A stretch of DNA of 5,917 nucleotides from Halobacteriales archaeon QS_9_70_65 (GTDB taxonomy: Archaea > Halobacteriota > Halobacteria > Halobacteriales > Haloarculaceae): NCBI GenBank assembly GCA_003023535.1, contig PXSC01000152.1, positions 1 to 5,917 of the forward strand, in the 5' to 3' direction. Positions 1 through 4,820 of this stretch are shown here, piece after piece; positions within the stretch are counted from its first letter, which is position 1; the number at the start of each line of letters is the position of its first letter. A program made the position numbers and the translations under genes. The notes beneath the pieces were generated by a model. The model saw nothing but the letters and a program-made list of their open reading frames with translations, did no database searches and was not told the origin of the DNA.

Positions 1-1
1 C

Positions 2-574
2 CCGGGATTCTGGCTGATCGTCAGCGCCCTCGTAGCGGTCCCGGTCTTCGGCATGTCCGGCGAGGCGGTCGGCAACGCGCTCTCCGAGACCGGCCGGAAG
101 CTGGTTTCGCCGATCATCGCCCTGATATTCGTCATTGCGATGGTGCAGGTGATGCTCCAGTCCGGCAACCCGCCGGGCGTCGAACCCGACGGAATGATCG
201 TCGTGCTCGCACGTGCGACGGCCGACGCCCTCGGCCCGGCGTATCCGGCGGTCGCGGCACTCATCGGGGCGCTCGGTGCGGCGATGGCCGGATCGAACAC
301 CGTCTCGAACATCACCTTCAGCGGCTTCCAGTTCGAGGCGGCGGGACGGGTCGGCGCTCCCCGGCAGCTCGTCGTCGGGGCGCAGGCCGTCGGCGGCGCC
401 ATCGGGAACCTGGTCGCCATCCACAACCTCGTGGCCGCCCTGGCGACCGTCGGCCTCGTCGGGTCGGAGGGCCGCGTGATGCGGCTGAACTTCATCGTCC
501 TCCTGTACTACAGCACCGCCGTCGGCGCGCTGACGATGCTGTTTTGTTACGTGTTCTTCCCGGGACTGTTCTGA
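2..574 (+). CDS. lctP: L-lactate permease (LctP family), C-terminal part
   Basis: This is the last 190 residues of a secondary transporter of the LctP family, which carries lactate or glycolate across the cytoplasmic membrane, probably with H+ or Na+. The 5' end lies outside the window; the frame is open from base 2, and the Met codon at 53 is internal. The recognisable family core is the glycine-rich stretch AGSNTVSNITFSGFQFEAAG followed by QAVGGAIGNLVAIHNLVAA, which matches the conserved C-terminal signature of lactate permeases. About five hydrophobic segments are visible, the last ending in FFPGLF at the stop. The protein is cut by the window edge and shows no internal damage. No oligo-T terminator follows directly. 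The family is clear; the exact substrate is inferred. Confidence 0.93.
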   Translation, partial: PGFWLIVSALVAVPVFGMSGEAVGNALSETGRKLVSPIIALIFVIAMVQVMLQSGNPPGVEPDGMIVVLARATADALGPAYPAVAALIGALGAAMAGSNTVSNITFSGFQFEAAGRVGAPRQLVVGAQAVGGAIGNLVAIHNLVAALATVGLVGSEGRVMRLNFIVLLYYSTAVGALTMLFCYVFFPGLF

Positions 575-701
575 TACTGCCGGCCCCACCCTCTCGAATC
601 CCGGTGCCGCGACGCGGCGTCCGATGGCTGCCGTCGAATGCCCCGAACCGATCAGGTACTTACAGTCGGCAGCAGGAGGCGGCGAGCCCGGGTATCGGCC
701 T

Positions 702-758
702 CCCCGTGACCGGGGTACCGCTCCTCCGGGAAGGATTGGGCGGGTCGACCCCGACCCG
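702..758. repeat. Two short perfect hairpins after lctP
   Basis: CCCCG (702-706) pairs with CGGGG (711-715) around the tetraloop TGAC. CGGGTCG (741-747) pairs with CGACCCG (752-758) around the loop ACCC. They lie 128 to 184 bases after the lctP stop and just upstream of the TATA-like box. No T-tract follows either, so a termination role for lctP is possible but not supported by a typical archaeal oligo-T signal. Confidence 0.4.
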
Positions 759-775
759 GCGGCTTCGAGGTAGCG

Positions 776-782
776 TTTAAAT
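776..782 (+). promoter_or_regulatory. TATA-like box (TTTAAAT) upstream of candidate RNA
   Basis: TTTAAAT is an A/T island in very GC-rich sequence and resembles a haloarchaeal box A. Transcription would be expected to start about 25 bases downstream, near 803-806, just before the first stem of the candidate RNA at 809. No protein start fits this promoter well: a GTG at 836 opens a frame with non-coding composition. TTTAAA is itself palindromic, so the strand is inferred from what lies downstream. Confidence 0.45.
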
Positions 783-808
783 GGGGATTCCATCACGGCC
801 ACCATCGT

Positions 809-898
809 CGATCGGGTGCGGAAAGTCCGGCGACGGTGAGCCGAACGCCGGAAGACGACCGACGGGAGTCTTCTGAAACGAGCACCGTAGGCCGATCG
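809..898 (+). ncRNA. Candidate structured RNA, three-way junction
   Basis: Bases 809-898 can fold into a compact three-way junction. The closing stem is CGATCGG (809-815) with CCGATCG (892-898), continued by GTGC (816-819) with GCAC (882-885) after a 6-base bulge CGTAGG (886-891). The second stem is TCCGGCG (826-832) with CGCCGGA (846-852), capped by CGG-TGAG-CCG. The third is AGAC (853-856) with GTCT (868-871), plus CC (859-860) with GG (865-866). The junction strands are purine-rich: GGAAAG (820-825) and TCTGAAACGA (872-881). A TATA-like box sits at the right distance upstream. I do not recognise the family. GGAAAGTCC resembles RNase P conserved region I, but the other RNase P elements are missing. 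Pairing was judged by eye, and GC-rich DNA folds easily. Confidence 0.35.
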
Positions 899-1054
899 GA
901 GGGGGGGCGAGGAGCACAGCGAAACGTGCGACCGCAGCGACCGGTCCCACAGTCCCACCCGCTCTCCGGCTCGGCTGGCGCTCGTCAAACGTCTCCGGCC
1001 TCGACGACCGGGGACGTACGGTGGCTGCGCTGTGGCTGGCGGGACCGTGACGCG

Positions 1055-1091
1055 CCCCCGCCCGGGAAGGGGGAAAAACCGAAAAGGGGGG
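1055..1091 (-). terminator. C/G hairpin with oligo-T tracts on the minus strand
   Basis: On the plus strand CCCCC (1055-1059) can pair with GGGGG (1069-1073) or with the G-run at 1086-1091. Between the G-runs are AAAAA (1074-1078) and AAAA (1082-1085). Read leftward these are T4 and T5 tracts within C-rich sequence, the type of oligo-T signal archaea use to end transcription. It could end purU read-through or a short leftward RNA starting near 1199. Confidence 0.35.
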
Positions 1092-1154
1092 ACGGATACG
1101 GAGTTGACGGGGGTTCCCGCGCCCCGGCGGTGATGCCCACGGTTCCGGGGTCGG

Positions 1155-1199
1155 GCGTGGGACCGCGGGTCGCTCGCGCCGGTCGGCCCGGTCCCACGC
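1155..1199. repeat. Long imperfect hairpin, 16 bp of pairing
   Basis: GCGTGGGACC (1155-1164) pairs perfectly with GGTCCCACGC (1190-1199). After a 2-base bulge (1165-1166) pairing continues with GGGTCG (1167-1172) against CGGCCC (1184-1189), which includes one G-U pair if transcribed rightward. The loop is 11 bases (1173-1183). This is the strongest hairpin in the intergenic region. Its right end is about 26 bases from a minus-strand TATA-like TTTATTTT (1220-1227), so it could form the 5' end of a leftward transcript. Alternatively it belongs to the 3' region of purU mRNA. Confidence 0.6.
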
Positions 1200-1206
1200 T
1201 CCCTTG

Positions 1207-1222
1207 TTTAGGCCGACCTAAA
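1207..1222. promoter_or_regulatory. DtxR/SirR-type palindrome TTTAGG-N4-CCTAAA
   Basis: TTTAGGCCGACCTAAA has two perfect 6-base arms around a 4-base centre. It resembles operators of DtxR-family metal regulators, whose half-sites contain TTAGG; haloarchaea encode such regulators (SirR and Idr proteins) for iron and manganese control. It overlaps the A/T-rich CCTAAAATAAAG, which on the minus strand reads as TTTATTTT (1220-1227) and is either a box A or the purU terminator. The palindrome would lie between that box and a leftward start near 1199, a normal place for a repressor site. The family assignment comes from motif likeness only. Confidence 0.35.
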
Positions 1223-1230
1223 ATAAAGCT
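1219..1230 (-). terminator. T-rich tract downstream of purU
   Basis: Twelve bases after the purU stop the minus strand reads CTTTATTTTAGG. In this GC-rich DNA such a T-rich tract is a likely archaeal terminator for purU. It shares bases with the palindrome at 1207-1222 and could instead be a box A for a leftward RNA; both readings are open. Confidence 0.45.
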
Positions 1231-1241
1231 ATCGGACGCGT

Positions 1242-2195
1242 TCAGTCGTCGGAGACGGCCTCCCCGAGGCCGTCGACGGGGCGGTCCGGCAGCCGCTCGT
1301 CGAGGTCGGCCGGCAGCCCGAGGCGGTAGTCGCCGGCGTCGATTCCGTCGCGCAGCTCCGTCCGGCCGCGGTAGACGGAGACGGCGTCGTCGAGGTGGAG
1401 TCGGACGGCCTCCAACAGCGCCTCGGCCTCTAAGGGCTGGCCGCGGCGCCGCAACCGGTCGACGTCGGCGCCCGGCGGCGCGTTGAACGCCCGCTGGGCG
1501 ATGATCGGCCCCTGGTCGAGGTCGGTCGTCACGTAGTGGGCGGTGACGCCGGCGACGCGGACGCCCTCCTCGCGGGCCTGCCGGTAGGCCTCCGCGCCGG
1601 GAAACGACGGCAGCAGCGACGGGTGGACGTTGATGATGCGGTCCTCGTAGCGGAACACCACCTCCGGGCTCAGGATGCGCATGTACCGGGCCAACACGAT
1701 GAGATCCGTGTCGTACTCCGCCAGCAGCTCCAACAACCGCGCCTCGTCGGGCGTGCCCTTCTCGTCGCCGACGTCGTGGAAGTCCAGCCCGTACTGCTCG
1801 ACCAGCGGCCGGAGGTCGTCGTGGTTGCCGACGACGACCTCGATGTCGGCGCCGAGCTGGCCGTCGGCCCACGCCTCCAGCAGCGCCTCGAGACAGTGCG
1901 ACTCCTTCGTCACGAGCACCGCGATGGTCCGGGTCTCGCGGTCGGCCGGGAACCGTACCTGGACGTCCTGGCCGAGTTCCTCGCCCAGTTCCTGCAGGGC
2001 CGCCCGGAGGTCGGCCTCCGAGCAGCTCATCTCGTCGGTGTCGACGTGCATCGTCATTCGGAAGACGCCATCCCGGACCGCCTGGTCGAGGTCCTCGATG
2101 TTGACGTCCCGTTCGAACAGCAGCGTCGTCACCCGCGCGATGAGCCCCGTGTCGTCGTCCCCGACGACTGTTATCTCGGTGTAGTTGCGGCTCAC
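1242..2195 (-). CDS. purU: Formyltetrahydrofolate deformylase PurU
   Basis: A 317-residue cytoplasmic enzyme that hydrolyses 10-formyl-THF to formate and THF, balancing the folate one-carbon pool and supplying formate for formate-dependent purine steps. Residues 5-80 form the N-terminal ACT domain (EITVVGDDDTGLIARVTTLL). Residues 90-235 form the formyltransferase-type domain with VHPSLLPSFPGAEAY and LDQGPII. By comparison with PurN, N189, H191 and D227 are the likely catalytic residues, and all are present. The GTG start at 2195 is preferred over longer in-frame starts because GGAGG lies 8 bases upstream and the ACT domain begins at residue 5; the upstream extension is Arg/Pro-rich. The protein is somewhat longer than E. 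coli PurU (280) because of an acidic C-terminal extension. It is divergent from purS, and its GTG overlaps the stop of an 11-codon mini-ORF. Confidence 0.93.
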   Translation of the reverse strand: MSRNYTEITVVGDDDTGLIARVTTLLFERDVNIEDLDQAVRDGVFRMTMHVDTDEMSCSEADLRAALQELGEELGQDVQVRFPADRETRTIAVLVTKESHCLEALLEAWADGQLGADIEVVVGNHDDLRPLVEQYGLDFHDVGDEKGTPDEARLLELLAEYDTDLIVLARYMRILSPEVVFRYEDRIINVHPSLLPSFPGAEAYRQAREEGVRVAGVTAHYVTTDLDQGPIIAQRAFNAPPGADVDRLRRRGQPLEAEALLEAVRLHLDDAVSVYRGRTELRDGIDAGDYRLGLPADLDERLPDRPVDGLGEAVSDD

Positions 2196-2227
2196 GGGTG
2201 GTTCCTCCGGATGCGGGCGTCCGTCAT
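2192..2227 (-). CDS. Leaderless 11-codon mini-ORF overlapping the purU start
   Basis: Reading leftward, an ATG at 2227 opens MTDARIRRNHP and stops with TGA at 2192-2194, so stop and purU start share GTGA. The purU ribosome binding site (GGAGG) lies inside this mini-ORF. The ATG is 29 bases from the first T of a TTTTGCC box, exactly the spacing between the matching box and the purS ATG. Leaderless transcripts are common in haloarchaea, so the purU mRNA probably begins at or next to this ATG and the mini-ORF would be translated first. That suggests translational coupling to purU; the peptide itself has no recognisable function. Confidence 0.45.
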   Translation of the reverse strand: MTDARIRRNHP

Positions 2228-2249
2228 GCCCCTTCGTCCGGGGCCGGCC

Positions 2250-2258
2250 GGCAAAAGG
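2250..2258 (-). promoter_or_regulatory. TTTTGCC promoter element for purU transcript
   Basis: The minus strand reads CCTTTTGCC here; its first T of TTTT is 29 bases from the mini-ORF ATG at 2227. The same TTTTGCC occurs at the same distance before purS. It probably acts as a weak box A at about -29, though it could also be a shared regulator site. Confidence 0.5.
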
Positions 2259-2332
2259 ACGACGCTCTACGCGCGAGGGCCGCGACGGCCACGACGACCG
2301 CAGCGGTTGCGACGGCGACGACCGAGACACAA

Positions 2333-2342
2333 CCGTTTTGCC
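2333..2342 (+). promoter_or_regulatory. TTTTGCC promoter element for purS
   Basis: CCGTTTTGCC lies upstream of purS with the first T of TTTT 29 bases before the ATG, consistent with a box A and a leaderless purS transcript. No Shine-Dalgarno sequence precedes purS, which agrees. The rest of the divergent gap (2228-2332) is GC-rich with a partial direct repeat of CGACGG and ACGACCG units around 2284-2301 and 2311-2325, and no other clear signal. Confidence 0.55.
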
Positions 2343-2364
2343 TCGCGGCCCCGCTCTCGCGGAC

Positions 2365-2616
2365 ATGACCGCCTACACCGCGACCGTCACGGTCCGGCCC
2401 AAGCGGGGCGTTCTCGACCCCGAGGCCGAGACCACGCGACGGGCGCTCGAACGGCTGGGCTTCGAGATCGAGGGTCTCCGGTCGGCGGATCGCTTCGAGC
2501 TCGACCTCGAGGCCGACGACGCCGCCGCCGCGGAGACCCGCGCGACCGAGATGGCCGAGCGCCTGCTGGCGAACCCGACCGTTCACGACTACGACGTCGA
2601 GGTCGCCGAGGCGTAG
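2365..2616 (+). CDS. purS: Phosphoribosylformylglycinamidine synthase subunit PurS
   Basis: An 83-residue cytoplasmic subunit of FGAM synthase (FGAR + Gln + ATP to FGAM). In the split-enzyme organisms PurS bridges the glutaminase PurQ and the synthetase PurL. The sequence begins MTAYTATVTVRPKRGVLDPE, the typical PurS start, with a beta strand followed by GVLDPE. It continues with ETTRRALERLGFEIEGLRS and ends in an acidic tail with LLANPTVHDYDVEV, matching the family pattern of a strand-helix-strand repeat and the usual length of 80-85. The ATG at 2365 is chosen because upstream codons in the frame are not family-like and a promoter element sits 29 bases before. The stop TAG is followed at once by an ATG mini-ORF and then purQ, so it is the first gene of a purSQ operon. 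Confidence 0.95.
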   Translation: MTAYTATVTVRPKRGVLDPEAETTRRALERLGFEIEGLRSADRFELDLEADDAAAAETRATEMAERLLANPTVHDYDVEVAEA

Positions 2617-2682
2617 ATGACCGTCGCCATCACGATGACGCCGACGCCGGGCGGCCACACTCGACGGAGGTGGCTGCTGTGA
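2617..2682 (+). CDS. 21-codon linker mini-ORF between purS and purQ
   Basis: Directly after the purS stop (TAGATG) an ATG opens a 21-codon frame beginning MTVAITMTPTPGG and ending in TGA that overlaps the purQ GTG as GTGA. Its first 16 bases (2617-2632) match the first 16 of purQ (2679-2694) at 14 positions, so both begin with an MTVA-type peptide. It may pass ribosomes from purS to purQ, or be the trace of a duplicated purQ start. The purQ Shine-Dalgarno lies inside it. Composition is not protein-like beyond the first codons, and a structural role for the peptide is doubtful. Confidence 0.35.
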   Translation: MTVAITMTPTPGGHTRRRWLL

Positions 2683-3314
2683 CCGTCGCCGTCATCCGCT
2701 TCGGCGGGTCGAACTGCGACCGGGACGCGCGGCGTGCGCTTGAACATCTCGGCGTCGACGCCGAGATCGTCTGGCACGAGGCGGGACTGCCCGAGGACAC
2801 GACCGGCGTCGTCGTCCCCGGTGGATTCTCCTACGGCGACTACCTCCGGGCCGGCGCGATGGCCGCCCGTTCGCCGGTGATGGAGGAGGTGCGGGCGGCC
2901 GCCGCCGACGGGACGCCGACCCTCGGCGTCTGCAACGGCGCCCAGATCGGCTGCGAGGGCGGGCTGACGCCCGGCGCCTTCACCACCAACCGCAGCGCCC
3001 GCTTCCGGTGCGAGCGCGTCCACCTGCGGGTCGAGAACGCCGACACCCCCTGGACGGGCGAGGGCCGCTTCGAGATCGACGACGACCGGCTCCAGCGGCT
3101 CCGCGCCGAGGACCGCGTGCTGTTCCGCTACTGTGACGCCGACGGCGAGGTGACGGCGGCGGCCAACCCCAACGGCTCGACCGACAACGTCGCCGGCGTC
3201 CTCGGCGAGACGGACACCGTCGCGGTGCTGATGCCGCATCCCGAGCGCGCGGCGCTGCCCGACATCGGGCCGACCGACGGCCAGGGCGTGCTCCGGGCTT
3301 TCGAGTTCGAGTAG
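2679..3314 (+). CDS. purQ: Phosphoribosylformylglycinamidine synthase glutaminase PurQ, internally shortened
   Basis: A 211-residue class I glutamine amidotransferase that supplies ammonia to PurL in FGAM synthase. Visible motifs are RFGGSNCDRD near the N-terminus, VPGGFSYGDYLRAGA (oxyanion region), the nucleophile C85 in LGVCNGAQIG, and the H187/E189 pair in MPHPER. The GTG at 2679 is chosen because GGAGG lies 8 bases upstream (2666-2670); an in-frame GTG at 2670 would overlap that site. The odd feature is at residues 121-131: ADTPWT runs straight into GEGRF, while family members carry about 15 residues between them that end in the conserved Pro-x-Ala-His before GEG. This leaves the protein shorter than the usual 220-230. 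The frame is kept. It may be a real deletion or an assembly loss. Confidence 0.92.
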   Translation: MTVAVIRFGGSNCDRDARRALEHLGVDAEIVWHEAGLPEDTTGVVVPGGFSYGDYLRAGAMAARSPVMEEVRAAAADGTPTLGVCNGAQIGCEGGLTPGAFTTNRSARFRCERVHLRVENADTPWTGEGRFEIDDDRLQRLRAEDRVLFRYCDADGEVTAAANPNGSTDNVAGVLGETDTVAVLMPHPERAALPDIGPTDGQGVLRAFEFE

Positions 3315-3336
3315 CCCTCGCTCCGCTCTCGGGAGC
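3313..3336. terminator. Hairpin in the 21-bp gap between convergent purQ and raSEA
   Basis: GCTCC (3320-3324) pairs with GGAGC (3332-3336) around a 7-base loop, lying between the two convergent stops. It could end transcription in both directions, though no oligo-T tract follows. The sequence AGCCCTCGCT (3313-3322) recurs at 3771-3780 inside the repeat insertion in raSEA, which suggests that it comes from the same repeat family. Confidence 0.4.
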
Positions 3337-4547
3337 TACCGCACGAGCGGCTGGTTGTACGCCGTCTCCTCGCACATGACGTGCTCCCAGGTGGCCTCGC
3401 AGTCGCAGGCGACCTCCTCGAAGACGGAGGGGTCCTGCCGGAGGTCGAAGTCCTTGATGGCCGTCTGGACGCGGTCGTCGCAATCGCCGCAGTTGTGCGG
3501 GCCGCGGTCGGAGCCGTGGCCCACGGGGTCGGAGACGACGATGGCGTCCGCGTCGGCCGTCGCCTCCAGCACCTCGCAGACCGACCACAGCCACGGCGGC
3601 CGGTAGCCGCCGTCGTGGTACAGCTCCTCGACCATCGTGTGCCGCTGGACCATGTCGGCGACGGCCTCGGGTTCCGCCAGGAACGGCGGCTTCAGCAGCA
3701 GATACGCCTTCACGCCGGCCGGCGCCCGCTCGCGGCTCTCGTCGGTCGCCGGCAGAGCTTCGCTCTGCCGAGCCCTCGCTCGCTTCACTCGCGAGGACGC
3801 CGCTCGCCCGTTCGGCGGCGGTCGCTCCGCTCCCGCCGCCCGGCTCGCGTGTCGTCGCTCACGCCGTTCGCTCCTCCCGCTTGCCCGTTCGGCGGCGGCC
3901 TCGCTCCCCTCGCCCGCCGCCCGCACCTCCGCGCAGGCGGCCTCGAAGTCGGCGAAGTCGAAGTACTTGTTCACGCAGTCGTGGCGGACGCGGTCGGTGG
4001 CCGTCTCCAGGCCGACGGCGACGTCGGTCGCGAGGCCGCGGTCGGTGAACTCGCGTAGCTTCTCGCGGTCGACGAAGTCCGGCAGCGACTCGACGACCAG
4101 CCGGTCACGGTCGGCGAACGTCTCCGCGACGGCCTCGCGGGTCTCCGGCGGAATCTCCCGCTCGTCGAGAAACGACCCCGAGGTGTAGATCTTCACCAGG
4201 CCGGCCGGCTCGTCGGCGTTCTCTCGCTCGTGGTCGAGACAGGCCTCCAGCTGCGTCATCAGCTTCTCGTGGTCGACGCTGCCGCCGTCGACGCTCTCGG
4301 CGACGTAGCCGCACATCGTACAGCCGCCGGCCCGGGCCCACCGGCAGCCGCCGGTGTTGAGGATGATCGTCAGGGAGTCTCGAACCCCGTCGGGGGTGTT
4401 GTCCTCGTCGAGCCACACCCGTGTCGGCTCCGTCGGGTCGTGGCTCCGGTCGTTGCGGCTCCGGACCTCCCGCATCACCTCGTTGTGGGCGTCCATCCCC
4501 CGCCCCTCCTCGTATACATCGGGCGTCGGCTGACTCATCGTCGCCAT
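3336..4547 (-). CDS. raSEA: Archaeosine biosynthesis radical SAM enzyme RaSEA with an inserted segment
   Basis: A 403-residue radical SAM enzyme. RaSEA acts with ArcS: ArcS attaches lysine to preQ0 at tRNA position 15 and RaSEA cleaves it to give archaeosine. The start motif VYEEGRGMDAHN leads to TIILNTGGCRW and GGCTMCGY, where C68, C76 and C79 would bind the 4Fe-4S cluster in the spacing C-x7-C-x2-C typical of this group. YTSGSFLDERE and VGLETATDRVR follow, then AYLLLKPPFL and a Cys-rich C-terminus (GPHNCGDCD, ACDC). Residues 213-276 are an Arg/Ala/Ser-rich insertion encoded by palindromic repeat DNA; without it the protein would be about 339 residues, near the family size. The ATG at 4547 overlaps an upstream stop as TAATG; the ATG at 4538 is equally possible. 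The frame is open upstream as far as vanZ, but that stretch is not family-like. Confidence 0.88.
   Translation of the reverse strand: MATMSQPTPDVYEEGRGMDAHNEVMREVRSRNDRSHDPTEPTRVWLDEDNTPDGVRDSLTIILNTGGCRWARAGGCTMCGYVAESVDGGSVDHEKLMTQLEACLDHERENADEPAGLVKIYTSGSFLDEREIPPETREAVAETFADRDRLVVESLPDFVDREKLREFTDRGLATDVAVGLETATDRVRHDCVNKYFDFADFEAACAEVRAAGEGSEAAAERASGRSERRERRHASRAAGAERPPPNGRAASSRVKRARARQSEALPATDESRERAPAGVKAYLLLKPPFLAEPEAVADMVQRHTMVEELYHDGGYRPPWLWSVCEVLEATADADAIVVSDPVGHGSDRGPHNCGDCDDRVQTAIKDFDLRQDPSVFEEVACDCEATWEHVMCEETAYNQPLVR
3720..3911. repeat. Palindromic low-complexity element inserted in raSEA
   Basis: A 192-base stretch (64 codons) interrupts the otherwise family-like sequence RAAG/AGVKAYLLL. 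It holds a perfect 9-bp hairpin with a 3-base loop (3750-3758 with 3762-3770), a CCTCGC/GCGAGG inverted repeat (3774-3779 with 3791-3796), the palindrome CTCGCGAG (3789-3796), and a 16-base direct repeat GCCCGTTCGGCGGCGG at 3806-3821 and 3883-3898. Such CTCGCTCGCTTC-type palindromic DNA is commonly seen in haloarchaeal intergenic regions. The length is a multiple of three and no stop arises, so the gene stays open. Boundaries are set by comparing with the expected protein and may be off by a few codons. Confidence 0.75.
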
Positions 4548-4752
4548 TAGGCGGTCGCCTCGCATAGCCGTGTCGCTTGCCCCCCGGACCGCGCCGGTCG
4601 GCTCCGTCGTCCACCGCGGCCGTCCAGCCACCGACGATCTCGGGGCGGACGCGCGCCAGCGGCACGACGTCGCCGGGCGTCTTCCGCTCTTCGACCCCCA
4701 GCAGGCCCGCGTCGTCCCCGTCGTGTTCCGGTGGCATCGTGTGATTCTCCAT
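4547..4752 (-). pseudogene. Small unrecognised ORF, apparently frameshifted at a G6 run
   Basis: From ATG 4752 (or 4737) the leftward frame reads MENHTMPPEHDGDDAGLLGV and later VVPLARVRPEIVGGWTAAV, an acidic, haloarchaeal-looking sequence unlike the Arg-rich shadow frames nearby. As written it has no stop and would run far into raSEA. If the G6 run (plus-strand C6, 4580-4585) held one more G, the frame would continue with PGGQATRLCEATA and stop at TAA 4549-4547, overlapping the raSEA ATG as TAATG. The result would be a 68-residue protein in an operon with raSEA. I do not recognise the family. The shift may be a sequencing error or a real mutation. Confidence 0.45.
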
Positions 4753-4820
4753 CGGACGAGTTCGGCGTCGCGCACTCGGTGGCGGGTGCCGTGGACGCAC
4801 CCCAAAGTAGCTCCACTGCG

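Larger units (their letters stand above)
575..1241. other. 667-bp gene-poor intergenic region
   Basis: No convincing protein gene lies between the lctP stop and the purU stop. Open frames here are Arg/Pro/Gly-rich in translation and look like GC-driven shadows. The stretch holds two hairpins (702-715, 741-758), a TATA-like box (776-782), a candidate structured RNA (809-898), a hairpin with an 8-nt loop (GCAC 914-917 with GTGC 926-929), C/G runs with oligo-A (1055-1091), a long hairpin (1155-1199) and a DtxR-like palindrome (1207-1222). The spacing between the convergent lctP and purU genes is far larger than transcription termination needs, so stable RNA genes are a reasonable expectation. 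Confidence 0.7.

Noticed and set aside
544..780. 78-codon frame overlapping the end of lctP
   Set aside because: It starts inside lctP, lacks any coding-like composition and has no ribosome site.
575..780. tRNA gene in the region after lctP
   Set aside because: The short hairpins do not assemble into a cloverleaf and no TTCRANY-type T-loop with a matching acceptor stem was found.
815..1200. RNase P RNA or 7S (SRP) RNA
   Set aside because: GGAAAGTCC at 820-828 resembles RNase P conserved region I, but no matching 3' conserved region (ACAGAA...GGCTTA) or other core elements are found, and no SRP signature such as GGAAGGGAGCA is present.
836..1486. Long rightward open frame across the intergenic region and purU 3' end
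   Set aside because: Its translation is Arg/Pro/Gly-rich with no recognisable motif, and half of it is antisense to well-supported purU codons. It is a GC-driven shadow.
985..1872. Leftward 295-codon frame in the purU region
   Set aside because: It overlaps purU in another frame and is almost entirely Arg, Pro and Gly.
1536..2678. Extension of purQ upstream to a 592-codon protein
   Set aside because: The extra part is antisense to purU and out of frame with purS. The family start with its ribosome site is at 2679.
3750..3911. CRISPR array or transposase remnant in the raSEA insert
   Set aside because: The repeats are irregular, occur only two times and lack unique equal-length spacers; no transposase-like peptide is encoded.
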